Source of the DNA: Spirosoma endbachense
GTDB taxonomy: Bacteria > Bacteroidota > Bacteroidia > Cytophagales > Spirosomataceae
Length of the DNA stretch: 64,000 nucleotides
Reading direction: 5' to 3'
NCBI RefSeq assembly: GCF_010233585.1
Contig: NZ_CP045997.1
Location: 1,351,244-1,415,243, forward strand
The notes beneath the pieces are model-generated. The model worked only from the letters and a program-made list of their open reading frames with translations. It made no database searches and had not been told where the DNA came from. Shown here piece by piece: positions 19,116 through 27,383 of this stretch (positions within the stretch are counted from its first letter, which is position 1; each line of letters begins with the position of its first letter). The translations under genes and the position numbers were made by a program.

Positions 19116-21788
19116 ATGAACACACCCCGAAACCGCGCTGGCGGACCGGTTAGACCGCCCCGTTTTGCCGACTACCTGCTCAGGCTCTTCTGCGCCCCGC
19201 ATCTGCGGGAGGAAGTGCTGGGGGATCTGCATGAGCGGTATTACCTGAAGGTGCATCGAGTGGGCGAGGCCCAGGCCCGCCGACGGTATTGGCGGGAAGT
19301 ACGGGCTTATGTGCGACCAGCGATCATCAGACGACAAAGTAGTGACTTTTCCCAACCAACAAATACAGTTATGCTACGCAACTATCTCAAAATCGCTTTT
19401 CGAACCCTTGTTAAAAACAAAGGGTACTCGTTCATTAATATTGGAGGGTTGGCTATTGGCATGGCCGTCGCGGTGCTGAATGGCTTATGGGTATGGGATG
19501 AGTTGACATTCAATACCTATCACAACAATTACAACCGAATTGCCAAGGTTACGGAATTAGGCATACGGGATGAAGGGAAACGATATTCCAATACGACTTT
19601 GCCCTATCCGCTGGCTACAGAACTTAAAACCAATTACCCTGGCTATTTCAGACACATTCTCATTGCGCGGGCAGCAGAAGATTATATTCTGGCTGCTGGC
19701 GAAACAAAATTAAGCCAGAAAGGGCAGTTCATAGATGGGGGTATTGCTGAAATGCTATCCTTAAAAATGCTCGAAGGTACCTGGGCGGGACTGAACGATC
19801 CGAACTCGATCTTACTTTCGGCATCGGCAGCCAGGGCTATCTTCGGGAAGGCTAATCCAATAAATAAGCTCGTAAAGATCAATGCCAGTATGGATGCCAA
19901 AGTAACTGGCGTTTATGAAGACTTACCCTACAATACCGAATTTCACGAGGTGAAATTTTTTGCTCCTTTTGATTTATGGACTTCTGTCAATCCCTGGGTA
20001 AAGCAGCAACAGTGGGATAATTGGTTCCTCTCTATTTATGTCCAGCTTCAGCCACAAGCGGGGTTTGCCCAGGTTTCTTCCAGTATTAAAGATATTGAAA
20101 TCAATAAGCTTAAAAAGCTCGAGGGAGCCCAGGAACTATTGAAGAGGCAACCGCAAATCAGTCTGCTCCCGATGCGTAAATGGCATTTGTATGGTAGCTA
20201 TGATGTAGATGACGCAGGACCTGTACAGATGGTATGGCTAATTGGTCTGATTGGTGTCTTTGTCTTACTCCTGGCCTGTATCAATTTCATGAACCTGGCA
20301 ACGGCCCGTTCGGCGAAGCGAGCTAAAGAAGTAGGTATTCGCAAGGCAGTAGGTTCACAGCGTGGGCAATTAGTCAGCCAATTCTTTAGCGAGTCATTTC
20401 TGGTCATTTTTCTTGCCTTTATAGTCACTATCCTTCTGGTTACCGTGTCGTTGCCCTGGTTTAACGATCTGGCTGCCAAGCAACTGAACTTTCCCTGGAC
20501 TAATCCCTATTTCTGGCTCGCCGGTCTTGGTTTTGTCGGGCTAACAGGCTTTCTGGCAGGCAGTTATCCCGCTCTTTATTTATCATCCTTTCAGCCAGTC
20601 AGAGTCTTGAAAGGCGTTCCTGGTTTAGGTGCATCCGGGGTCGGGCGTTTGGCGACTATACCCCGAAAGGTACTGGTCGTGGTACAATTTACGGTTTCGG
20701 TTACCTTAGTCATTAGTACGCTGATTGTTTATCGGCAAATTCAACATGCTAAAAACCGCCCGATTGGTTATAGCCGGGCGGGCCTGTTGATGATTCAGGA
20801 AAAAACGGCCGAGTTCGATGGTAAGTTTGACCTGATCAGGCAGGAACTGAAAAATACTGGTTTCGTTTCCGAGGTAGCGGAGTCGAGGAGTTCGGTAACG
20901 AATATCACCATGTGGAATGGCGGCTTTTCCCGGAAAGGAACTGTAATCACCTGCCCAAATGGATGTGGTACACTGCCAGTCGGTACAGAATATGGCAAAA
21001 CGGTAGGTTGGCAATTTACAGCAGGGCGCGACTTTGCCCGAACCTTCGCTAGTGATTCGTCGGGGTTCATTGTCAACGAATCGTTTGCCAAACTGACCGG
21101 GTTGAAAAATCCTGTAGGTGAAACCGTTGTGTGGGCACCTGGATGGCGTAAGCCCAAGCCATTTATTATTCTGGGTGTCGTAAAAGACATGGTGGCCTTG
21201 TCGCCTTACGAACCAACGATACCGACTGTCTTCTTTCTGGAGAATGCTTATGACTGGATCAATATCCGAATCAATCCGAATGTGAGCGTAGCGGAAGTTC
21301 TCCCCAAACTGGAGGCTGTCTTTAAGAAGCTTATCCCCTCGGCACCCTTCGACTACAAATTCGCTGATCAGGAGTATGCCCAAAAGTTCGCCAGAGAAGA
21401 ACGAGTCAGTAATCTGGCCTTTGTTTTCACCATAATTGCCATTTTTATTTCCTGCCTGGGCTTGTTTGGGCTGGCTTCGTTTATGGCCGAACAACGGACA
21501 AAAGAGATTGGTATCCGGAAAGTATTAGGCGCATCGGTGTTCAGCGTCTGGGGCTTACTCTCGAAAGATTTCGTTGCATTAGTCAGCATTGCTTTCGGTA
21601 TCGCTACACCAATTGCCTATTATTTCCTCAGTAACTGGCTTCGGAATTTTACGTATCGCACCGATCTGTCGTGGTGGATTTTTGCCATCTCAGGCGTAGG
21701 AGCATTAGCCGTGACATTGCTGACGGTGAGTTTCCAGAGTATAAAAGCCGCCTTGATCAATCCCGTGAAATCACTGAGGTCAGAGTAA
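19116..21788 (+). CDS. Permease prefix domain (type B) + FtsX-like ABC permease
   Basis: 890 aa. The N-terminal N-T-P-R-N-R leader is shared with the genes at 16347 and 24657, followed by a type-B prefix whose DNA (about 19155-19340) is almost identical to that of the next gene. Met86-L-R-N-Y-L-K-I-A-F-R-T-L marks the fused start. The body is of the 10453/24657 lineage: N-I-G-G-L-A-I-G-M-A-V-A, M-R-K-W-H-L-Y, P-R-K-V-L-V-V-V-Q-F and T-P-I-A-Y-Y-F-L. First signature about residue 390, second about residue 794. A Cys pair (T-C-P-N-G-C) in the second periplasmic domain (about 20949-20966) is not seen in the two relatives. Tail INPVKSLRSE. Confidence 0.95.
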   Translation: MNTPRNRAGGPVRPPRFADYLLRLFCAPHLREEVLGDLHERYYLKVHRVGEAQARRRYWREVRAYVRPAIIRRQSSDFSQPTNTVMLRNYLKIAFRTLVKNKGYSFINIGGLAIGMAVAVLNGLWVWDELTFNTYHNNYNRIAKVTELGIRDEGKRYSNTTLPYPLATELKTNYPGYFRHILIARAAEDYILAAGETKLSQKGQFIDGGIAEMLSLKMLEGTWAGLNDPNSILLSASAARAIFGKANPINKLVKINASMDAKVTGVYEDLPYNTEFHEVKFFAPFDLWTSVNPWVKQQQWDNWFLSIYVQLQPQAGFAQVSSSIKDIEINKLKKLEGAQELLKRQPQISLLPMRKWHLYGSYDVDDAGPVQMVWLIGLIGVFVLLLACINFMNLATARSAKRAKEVGIRKAVGSQRGQLVSQFFSESFLVIFLAFIVTILLVTVSLPWFNDLAAKQLNFPWTNPYFWLAGLGFVGLTGFLAGSYPALYLSSFQPVRVLKGVPGLGASGVGRLATIPRKVLVVVQFTVSVTLVISTLIVYRQIQHAKNRPIGYSRAGLLMIQEKTAEFDGKFDLIRQELKNTGFVSEVAESRSSVTNITMWNGGFSRKGTVITCPNGCGTLPVGTEYGKTVGWQFTAGRDFARTFASDSSGFIVNESFAKLTGLKNPVGETVVWAPGWRKPKPFIILGVVKDMVALSPYEPTIPTVFFLENAYDWINIRINPNVSVAEVLPKLEAVFKKLIPSAPFDYKFADQEYAQKFAREERVSNLAFVFTIIAIFISCLGLFGLASFMAEQRTKEIGIRKVLGASVFSVWGLLSKDFVALVSIAFGIATPIAYYFLSNWLRNFTYRTDLSWWIFAISGVGALAVTLLTVSFQSIKAALINPVKSLRSE
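19155..19340 (+). repeat. Prefix-domain DNA repeat, copy 1
   Basis: About 185 bases encoding the type-B prefix, nearly identical base for base to 21899-22084; I see only scattered substitutions by eye. Flanking coding sequence is far more divergent. Boundaries are approximate. Confidence 0.75.
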
Positions 21789-21889
21789 TGAACATGGGTA
21801 TGTAAAATGAAACGACCGGTCGCCCCAAACTTGTAACGCTGCATGGTCACGGAAAATCAGTATCAATTAGTCATTTTTCAGCCTTCATC
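21789..21889. other. Intergenic spacer with TGTAAAATGAA element
   Basis: A 101-base gap between two type-B permeases. It has TGTAAAATGAA at 21801-21811, then a GC-rich stretch with the short palindrome GACCGGTC. The same 11-mer followed by a loosely similar GC-rich stretch occurs at 27300-27310, in the equivalent gap before the gene at 27384. No clear promoter or terminator seen. Confidence 0.35.
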
Positions 21890-24562
21890 ATGAACCAACC
21901 GCCCCGTTTTGCCGACTACCTGCTCAGGCTCTTCTGCGCCCCGCATCTGCGGGAAGAAGTGCTGGGGGATCTGCATGAGCGGTATTACCTGAAGGTGCAG
22001 CGAGTGGGCGAGGCCCAGGCCCGCCGACGGTATTGGCGGGAAGTACGGGCTTATGTACGGCCATCGATTATCAGACGAAAGTCAACGATTCAACCACTCC
22101 TGCGAACGGGTCGCAGTGAGTTTCCATTAACCTCTGTTTTGAGCCCTGATACGATCCGAAATTATTTGCTGATCGCCTGGCGAAATTTACGCAGCCAGCC
22201 CTTTCTCTCCTTTCTGAACATCTTCGGACTGGCACTCGGTTTGGCGAGTTGCCTGCTGATAACGTTGTATGTAGTGGACGAACTGAGTTATGACCGCTTT
22301 CATGAAAAAGCTGATCGGATTTACCGGATCAACGTCGATGCAACCTTTGGCGGTACCGAACAAAGCCTGACCCAGGTCGGTGACCCGATGGGAGAAACAT
22401 TGAAGAAGGATTACCCGCAAGTGGAGGAATACGTTCGTTTTTATGACGTAAACGGGTCGAAAATTGTTCGGAAAGGCAATGAGTCTATCGACGAACGCCG
22501 ATCGGTATTTGCCGATCCGACCTTGTTCAACGTCTTTACGCTACCTGCTCTTTTTGGTAATACCAAAACCGCGCTGAACGCCCCTAATTCGGTTGTCATC
22601 ACCGAATCGACCGCCAGAAAGTATTTTGGAACGCCCAATGTAGTGGGTAAAACGCTTGAGGTAAACAAAGCGCCTTATACCGTAACTGCCGTTATCCGCG
22701 ATATTCCACAAAATTCTCACTTTCATTTCGACTTTATCTTCTCGATGAAGAACGTCAAATACGACTGGGGGAATTATCTGACAAGCAATTTTCAGACGTA
22801 TGTTGTATTAAAAGAAGGGGTTGATTACAAAGCCTTTAACCGGAATTTCTCGCAGATTATTGAAAAATACCTCTTTCCGCAGGCTAAACAGAAAATGAAG
22901 ATGGTCAGTGCGAAAGACTTTAACCGGGGTGGAAATAGACTGGTGTTTACCTTATTTCCGCTAACCGACATTCACCTCCGGTCAGATCGTCGGGCCGAAC
23001 TGGATGTGAACGGAAATAGTCAGTTCGTGGCTGTTTTTTCGGCGGTTGCGCTGTTTGTGCTGCTGATTGCCTGCGTTAATTTCATGAATTTATCGACGGC
23101 CCGGTCGGCCAAACGCGCCAAAGAGGTCGGGATTCGGAAAGCTATAGGCACCAGTCGGCAATCATTGATTGGGCAGTTTCTGGCCGAGTCGATCCTGACC
23201 GTGACGCTTTCATTGCTCCTCGCACTAGGATTCGCTGCCCTGATCATGCCATTTTTTAACGAACTGGCCGCCAAAACACTTTCCGTAAATCGCCTGTTTG
23301 CGATACCCATTCTACCATTTCTCCTGTTGTTGCCGATTGGGGTCGGTTTAGTCGCGGGCAGTTATCCGGCCTTTTTCCTGTCCGGTTTCAACCCAATTGC
23401 CGTCCTGAAAGGTACGATGGGGAACAATCTGAGAAAGAGCAATTTCCGGAATGCGCTGGTTGTTTTTCAATTTGCCACCTCCGTTATACTGATTATCGGT
23501 ACGCTCATTGTTTACCGCCAGCTCAATTATATCCAGACTAAAAACCTCGGTTTTGACAAAGAACAAATTCTGATCATCAACGGAACCCACGCTCTGGGCT
23601 CCAATGTGGATGCTTTTAAGAACGAGGTGCTTACCCTACCGGGCGTTACCACCGGTACGCTAAGCGGGTTTCTGCCGGTGACTTCTTCACAACGGAATGG
23701 CCGGACGTTTTCGAAAGAGCGGGTTAGTTCATCCGACAATAGGATCGATACACAAAGCTGGTTCGTGGACTACGATTACATCGGAACCATGGGAATGAAA
23801 ATGGTGAAAGGACGGAGTTTCTCGAAAGACTTCGGGGAGGATTCCAGCGCGGTTGTGATCAATGAGTCAATGGCGCGACTTCTCGGCTATTCCAATCCGG
23901 TTGGGCAGAAAATTTATTCGGGTGGTGATGCGACTCCGCTGACCATCATTGGCGTTGTGAACGACTTTAATTATGAGTCGTTGCGGAAAACCATCGGCCC
24001 GCTGGTATTGAATCTGGGCACAAGTACGGCGCTGGCTTCGTTTCGAGTCAATACTCAAAACCTTCCGAATCTGCTGAAACAGGCGGAAACCGCCTGGCAA
24101 AAAATGCCTACCGGTGTTCAATTCAGTTACCGGTTTATGGACGAAGCCTTCGATACAATGTACCGGGCCGAGCAGCGGATCGGACAAATTGCCCTGACAT
24201 TTGCCGGACTTGCCGTCCTGATCGCCTGCCTGGGATTGTTCGGGCTGGCAACCTACATGGCCGAACAGCGCACGAAAGAAATCGGCATCCGCAAAGTGCT
24301 GGGAGCCACTACCATTGGTATTGTTACTCTTTTATCACGGGATTTCCTGAAACTGGTACTGATCGCCATTGTCATTGCATCACCCATCGCCTGGTATGCC
24401 ATGAACCAGTGGCTACAGGATTTTGCGTATAAGATAACCACCGAATGGTGGGTTTTTGTCCTAGCTGGTGTTCTGGCAATTGGTATTGCCTTATTAACAG
24501 TCAGCTTTCAAAGCATTAAAGCTGCGTTGATGAATCCGGTAAAATCCCTACGATCGGAGTAG
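21890..24562 (+). CDS. Permease prefix domain (type B) + FtsX-like ABC permease
   Basis: 890 aa. The type-B prefix starts almost at once (M-N-Q-P-P-R-F-A-D-Y-L-L). This is the only prefix permease in which the junction methionine is gone: residue 88 is Thr (ACG at 22151) in L-S-P-D-T-I-R-N-Y. The body matches the lineage of 34390 and the truncated gene at the left edge (helix 1 followed by D-E-L-S-Y-D-R-F-H-E-K-A-D-R-I; F-S-K-D-F-G-E-D-S; N-F-M-N-L-S-T-A-R-S about residue 397). The second signature, about residue 794, ends G-A-T instead of G-A-S. So a prefix almost identical to that of 19116 sits on an unrelated body, the clearest case of module exchange here. Tail MNPVKSLRSE. Confidence 0.95.
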   Translation: MNQPPRFADYLLRLFCAPHLREEVLGDLHERYYLKVQRVGEAQARRRYWREVRAYVRPSIIRRKSTIQPLLRTGRSEFPLTSVLSPDTIRNYLLIAWRNLRSQPFLSFLNIFGLALGLASCLLITLYVVDELSYDRFHEKADRIYRINVDATFGGTEQSLTQVGDPMGETLKKDYPQVEEYVRFYDVNGSKIVRKGNESIDERRSVFADPTLFNVFTLPALFGNTKTALNAPNSVVITESTARKYFGTPNVVGKTLEVNKAPYTVTAVIRDIPQNSHFHFDFIFSMKNVKYDWGNYLTSNFQTYVVLKEGVDYKAFNRNFSQIIEKYLFPQAKQKMKMVSAKDFNRGGNRLVFTLFPLTDIHLRSDRRAELDVNGNSQFVAVFSAVALFVLLIACVNFMNLSTARSAKRAKEVGIRKAIGTSRQSLIGQFLAESILTVTLSLLLALGFAALIMPFFNELAAKTLSVNRLFAIPILPFLLLLPIGVGLVAGSYPAFFLSGFNPIAVLKGTMGNNLRKSNFRNALVVFQFATSVILIIGTLIVYRQLNYIQTKNLGFDKEQILIINGTHALGSNVDAFKNEVLTLPGVTTGTLSGFLPVTSSQRNGRTFSKERVSSSDNRIDTQSWFVDYDYIGTMGMKMVKGRSFSKDFGEDSSAVVINESMARLLGYSNPVGQKIYSGGDATPLTIIGVVNDFNYESLRKTIGPLVLNLGTSTALASFRVNTQNLPNLLKQAETAWQKMPTGVQFSYRFMDEAFDTMYRAEQRIGQIALTFAGLAVLIACLGLFGLATYMAEQRTKEIGIRKVLGATTIGIVTLLSRDFLKLVLIAIVIASPIAWYAMNQWLQDFAYKITTEWWVFVLAGVLAIGIALLTVSFQSIKAALMNPVKSLRSE
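21899..22084 (+). repeat. Prefix-domain DNA repeat, copy 2
   Basis: Near-identical partner of 19155-19340 (see that entry). Distance between copies is about 2.74 kb in direct orientation, so recombination between them could delete or convert a whole permease unit. Confidence 0.75.
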
Positions 24563-24569
24563 TGAGTAA

Positions 24570-24656
24570 ACTGGATAAAAGCTACTGTAGAAGGGCTAAT
24601 TCCTGAAACCGTAGTCCTGACGATTCTTTTCCATTCTACCGTAGTCTTTATCCAGT
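24570..24656. repeat. Imperfect 23-bp inverted repeat filling an intergenic gap
   Basis: The left arm 24570-24592 (ACTGGATAAA...GTAGAA) pairs with 24634-24656 (TTCTAC...TTTATCCAGT) with about three or four mismatches; the loop is 41 bases. The right arm ends immediately before the ATG at 24657, so a stem-loop would sequester the start region. No T-run follows, so it is not a standard terminator. Translational control or a remnant of a mobile repeat are both possible. Confidence 0.5.
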
Positions 24657-27296
24657 ATGAATACACCCCGAAACCGCCCCGACCGACCAGCCAAACCACC
24701 CCGCTTAGCCGATTGGCTGCTCAACTGGTTTTGCGCCCCCCATCTGCGGGAGGAAGTGCTGGGCGATTTACATGAACGGTACGCCTTGCGAATGACGCGT
24801 TTGGGTGAAACCAAAGCCCAATGGCGCTACTGGCGTGAAGTGCTGGCTTATGTGCGGCCTGCTATGATCAAACGACAACCATCTGAATACCCTAAACCAA
24901 CGAATAGCGCCATGCTACGCAACTATCTAAAAATTGCCTTTCGCAATCTGGTCAGGCAAAAAGTATATTCCTTTATTAACATTGGGGGGCTGGCGGTCGG
25001 TATGACTGTGGCTATACTCATTGGCCTGTGGATTTATGATGAATTGTCATTCAATAAATACTATCAGCACTACGATCGTATTGCCCAGGTCATGCAGCAC
25101 CAAACCATCAATGGAAATACCGCCACCGGGCCTGCTATACCGATACCGCTGGCCAATGAGCTCCGCACGGTCTATGGTACTGATTTTAAGCATGTTTTAC
25201 TATCCTCCTGGACAGAAGGGCATATTCTGTCGATCGGAACTAAAAAATTCTGGAAGAATGGTAATTATATAGAGCCGGAAGCGCCCGACATGTTTTCCTT
25301 AAAGATGATCAAAGGCACGCGGACAGGACTGAAAGAGCCGTATTCGATTATGATTTCTGAATCAGTAGCCAATGCGTTTTTTGGCACTGGCGATCCAATG
25401 GGTAAACTACTAAAAATAGACAATCAGATAGCGGTTAAAGTCACGGGGGTTTATGAAGATTTGCCCTATAATACCCAGTTTAATAACCTCGATTACATGG
25501 TTCCCTGGCAGGTGAATGTGGCCATACGGGATTGGGTGAAAAACTCGCAGGATAAGTGGGATAATAATTCATTTCAACTGTTTGTTCAGCTTGCCGATCA
25601 AGCAGATATGGACAATGTCTCGGCAAAAATTAAAGACGCCAAAGTAGCCAATGTAAGGAAGGAATTAGCCCAGTTTAAGCCTGAAATTTTTCTCCAGCCA
25701 ATGAAAAACTGGCATTTGTATTCGGAGTTTAAAAATGGTGTCAATGTGGGTGGTCAAATCCAGTTTGTCTGGCTGTTTGGCATTATCGGAATTTTTGTGC
25801 TGCTGTTGGCCTGCATCAATTTTATGAATCTGAGCACAGCCCGTTCCGAAAAACGGGCTAAAGAAGTCGGTATTCGAAAAGCAGTTGGCTCAATTCGTGG
25901 ACAATTAATCGGGCAGTTTTTTAGCGAATCCTTATTGGTTGTCCTGATTGCATTTGTACTATCATTGCTGTTGGTACAACTCATTTTGCCATTCTTTAAT
26001 GAGGTTGCCGCCAAGAAAATGGCCATTCTGTGGTCAACACCTTTGTTCTGGATCGCCAGCATTGGATTTACAGTGTTGACCGGCATCATAGCGGGCAGTT
26101 ATCCGGCTTTCTATCTGTCTTCTTTCCAACCCGTTAAAGTGCTGAAAGGAACCTTTCAGGTTGGCCGATTTGCTTCGCTTCCCCGCAAAGTGCTGGTAGT
26201 CATTCAATTTACAGTGTCGGTCACGTTGATTATCGGAACAATTATTGTGTTTCGCCAGATTCAATATGCTAAAAACAGGCCAATGGGCTACAGCCGAAAT
26301 GGGCTGTTATACGTGCAGACAACCACGGCTGATATCCACAATCATTACGATGCCTTTCGCAGCGATTTACTGCAATCAGGAGCGGTGACAGAAATAGCCG
26401 AATCCGAAAGTCCGCTAACGGGGGTCTGGAATGTAAATGGTGGTTTTGACTGGGATGGAAAAGACCCGAATCAGCAGCCCGATTTTGCGGTGGTGGGTGT
26501 AACCTACGAGTTTGGAAAAACGATAGGCTGGCAATTTACAGAAGGACGCGATTTTTCCCGAACCTTCGGAACCGACTCCACCAGCATGGTCATCAACGAA
26601 GCCGCCGTAAAATTCATGGGATTGAAAAATCCGGTCGGCAAAACAATCAGAGAAGGAAATCTGCGGTATAAAATCATCGGTGTGATTAAAGACATGGTGA
26701 TGGAGTCGCCTTATGAACCCGCCAGGCAAACGTTTTTTTACATAAGCAATTTTCCCAGCAACTTTATTAACATCCGGATGAACCCGACGATGAGCGCCAG
26801 TGAAGCGGTGAGTAAGATTGGGGGAGTTTTTCAAAAATACAATCCGACCGCTCCCTTCGATTACAAATTCGCTGATGCCGAATACACCAAAAAATTTGCG
26901 GCAGAAGAGCACATTGGTACGCTGGCTTCGTTCTTTGCTATTCTCGCTATATTGATTAGTTGCCTGGGAATTTTCGGGCTCGCTTCCTTCATTGCCGAAC
27001 AACGCACCAAAGAAATCGGGGTTCGCAAAGTGCTGGGCGCTTCCGTATTGAATCTGTGGGGTTTGCTCTCCAAAGATTTTGTGTTTCTGGTCCTGATCGC
27101 CTTCGGTATCGCTACGCCAATTGCCTATTACTTCCTCAGTGATTGGCTCCAGAACTATACGTACCACACGGACATTTCCTGGTGGATTTTTGCAGCATCG
27201 GGTAGTGGTGCCTTATTGATTACTTTGTTGACGGTGAGTTTCCAGAGTATAAAAGCGGCTCTGATGAATCCAGTCAAATCCCTGCGGTCGGAGTAA
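24657..27296 (+). CDS. Permease prefix domain (type B) + FtsX-like ABC permease
   Basis: 879 aa. Leader N-T-P-R-N-R-P-D-R-P, then type-B prefix (about residues 14-73, with L-L-N-W-F-C-A-P-H-L-R-E-E-V-L-G-D) and Met86-L-R-N-Y-L-K-I-A-F-R-N-L. The body is closest to 10453 and 19116 (I-G-G-L-A-V-G-M-T-V-A; K-N-W-H-L-Y; V-I-K-D-M-V-M-E-S-P-Y in the second periplasmic core, where most paralogues have V-K-D-F-H-F-x-S-L-H). First signature about residue 388, second about residue 783, tail MNPVKSLRSE. Together with the following gene it mirrors the 19116-21890 pair in leader type and gap sequence, suggesting that a two-gene unit was duplicated. Its start codon abuts the arm of an inverted repeat. Confidence 0.95.
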   Translation: MNTPRNRPDRPAKPPRLADWLLNWFCAPHLREEVLGDLHERYALRMTRLGETKAQWRYWREVLAYVRPAMIKRQPSEYPKPTNSAMLRNYLKIAFRNLVRQKVYSFINIGGLAVGMTVAILIGLWIYDELSFNKYYQHYDRIAQVMQHQTINGNTATGPAIPIPLANELRTVYGTDFKHVLLSSWTEGHILSIGTKKFWKNGNYIEPEAPDMFSLKMIKGTRTGLKEPYSIMISESVANAFFGTGDPMGKLLKIDNQIAVKVTGVYEDLPYNTQFNNLDYMVPWQVNVAIRDWVKNSQDKWDNNSFQLFVQLADQADMDNVSAKIKDAKVANVRKELAQFKPEIFLQPMKNWHLYSEFKNGVNVGGQIQFVWLFGIIGIFVLLLACINFMNLSTARSEKRAKEVGIRKAVGSIRGQLIGQFFSESLLVVLIAFVLSLLLVQLILPFFNEVAAKKMAILWSTPLFWIASIGFTVLTGIIAGSYPAFYLSSFQPVKVLKGTFQVGRFASLPRKVLVVIQFTVSVTLIIGTIIVFRQIQYAKNRPMGYSRNGLLYVQTTTADIHNHYDAFRSDLLQSGAVTEIAESESPLTGVWNVNGGFDWDGKDPNQQPDFAVVGVTYEFGKTIGWQFTEGRDFSRTFGTDSTSMVINEAAVKFMGLKNPVGKTIREGNLRYKIIGVIKDMVMESPYEPARQTFFYISNFPSNFINIRMNPTMSASEAVSKIGGVFQKYNPTAPFDYKFADAEYTKKFAAEEHIGTLASFFAILAILISCLGIFGLASFIAEQRTKEIGVRKVLGASVLNLWGLLSKDFVFLVLIAFGIATPIAYYFLSDWLQNYTYHTDISWWIFAASGSGALLITLLTVSFQSIKAALMNPVKSLRSE

Positions 27297-27383
27297 TAAT
27301 GTAAAATGAACTGCGCGGGCGACTCCCGAACGTGTACAATCAATTGGCTGCTGGAGATCCTCATTAATTAGCCCAATTTCAGT

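Noticed and set aside
20706..21494. 262-codon open frame on the minus strand (and a 250-codon one at 26415-27167)
   Set aside because: Both lie entirely antisense to permease coding sequence at equivalent places in homologous genes; their translations lack any domain and mirror the plus-strand codon pattern.
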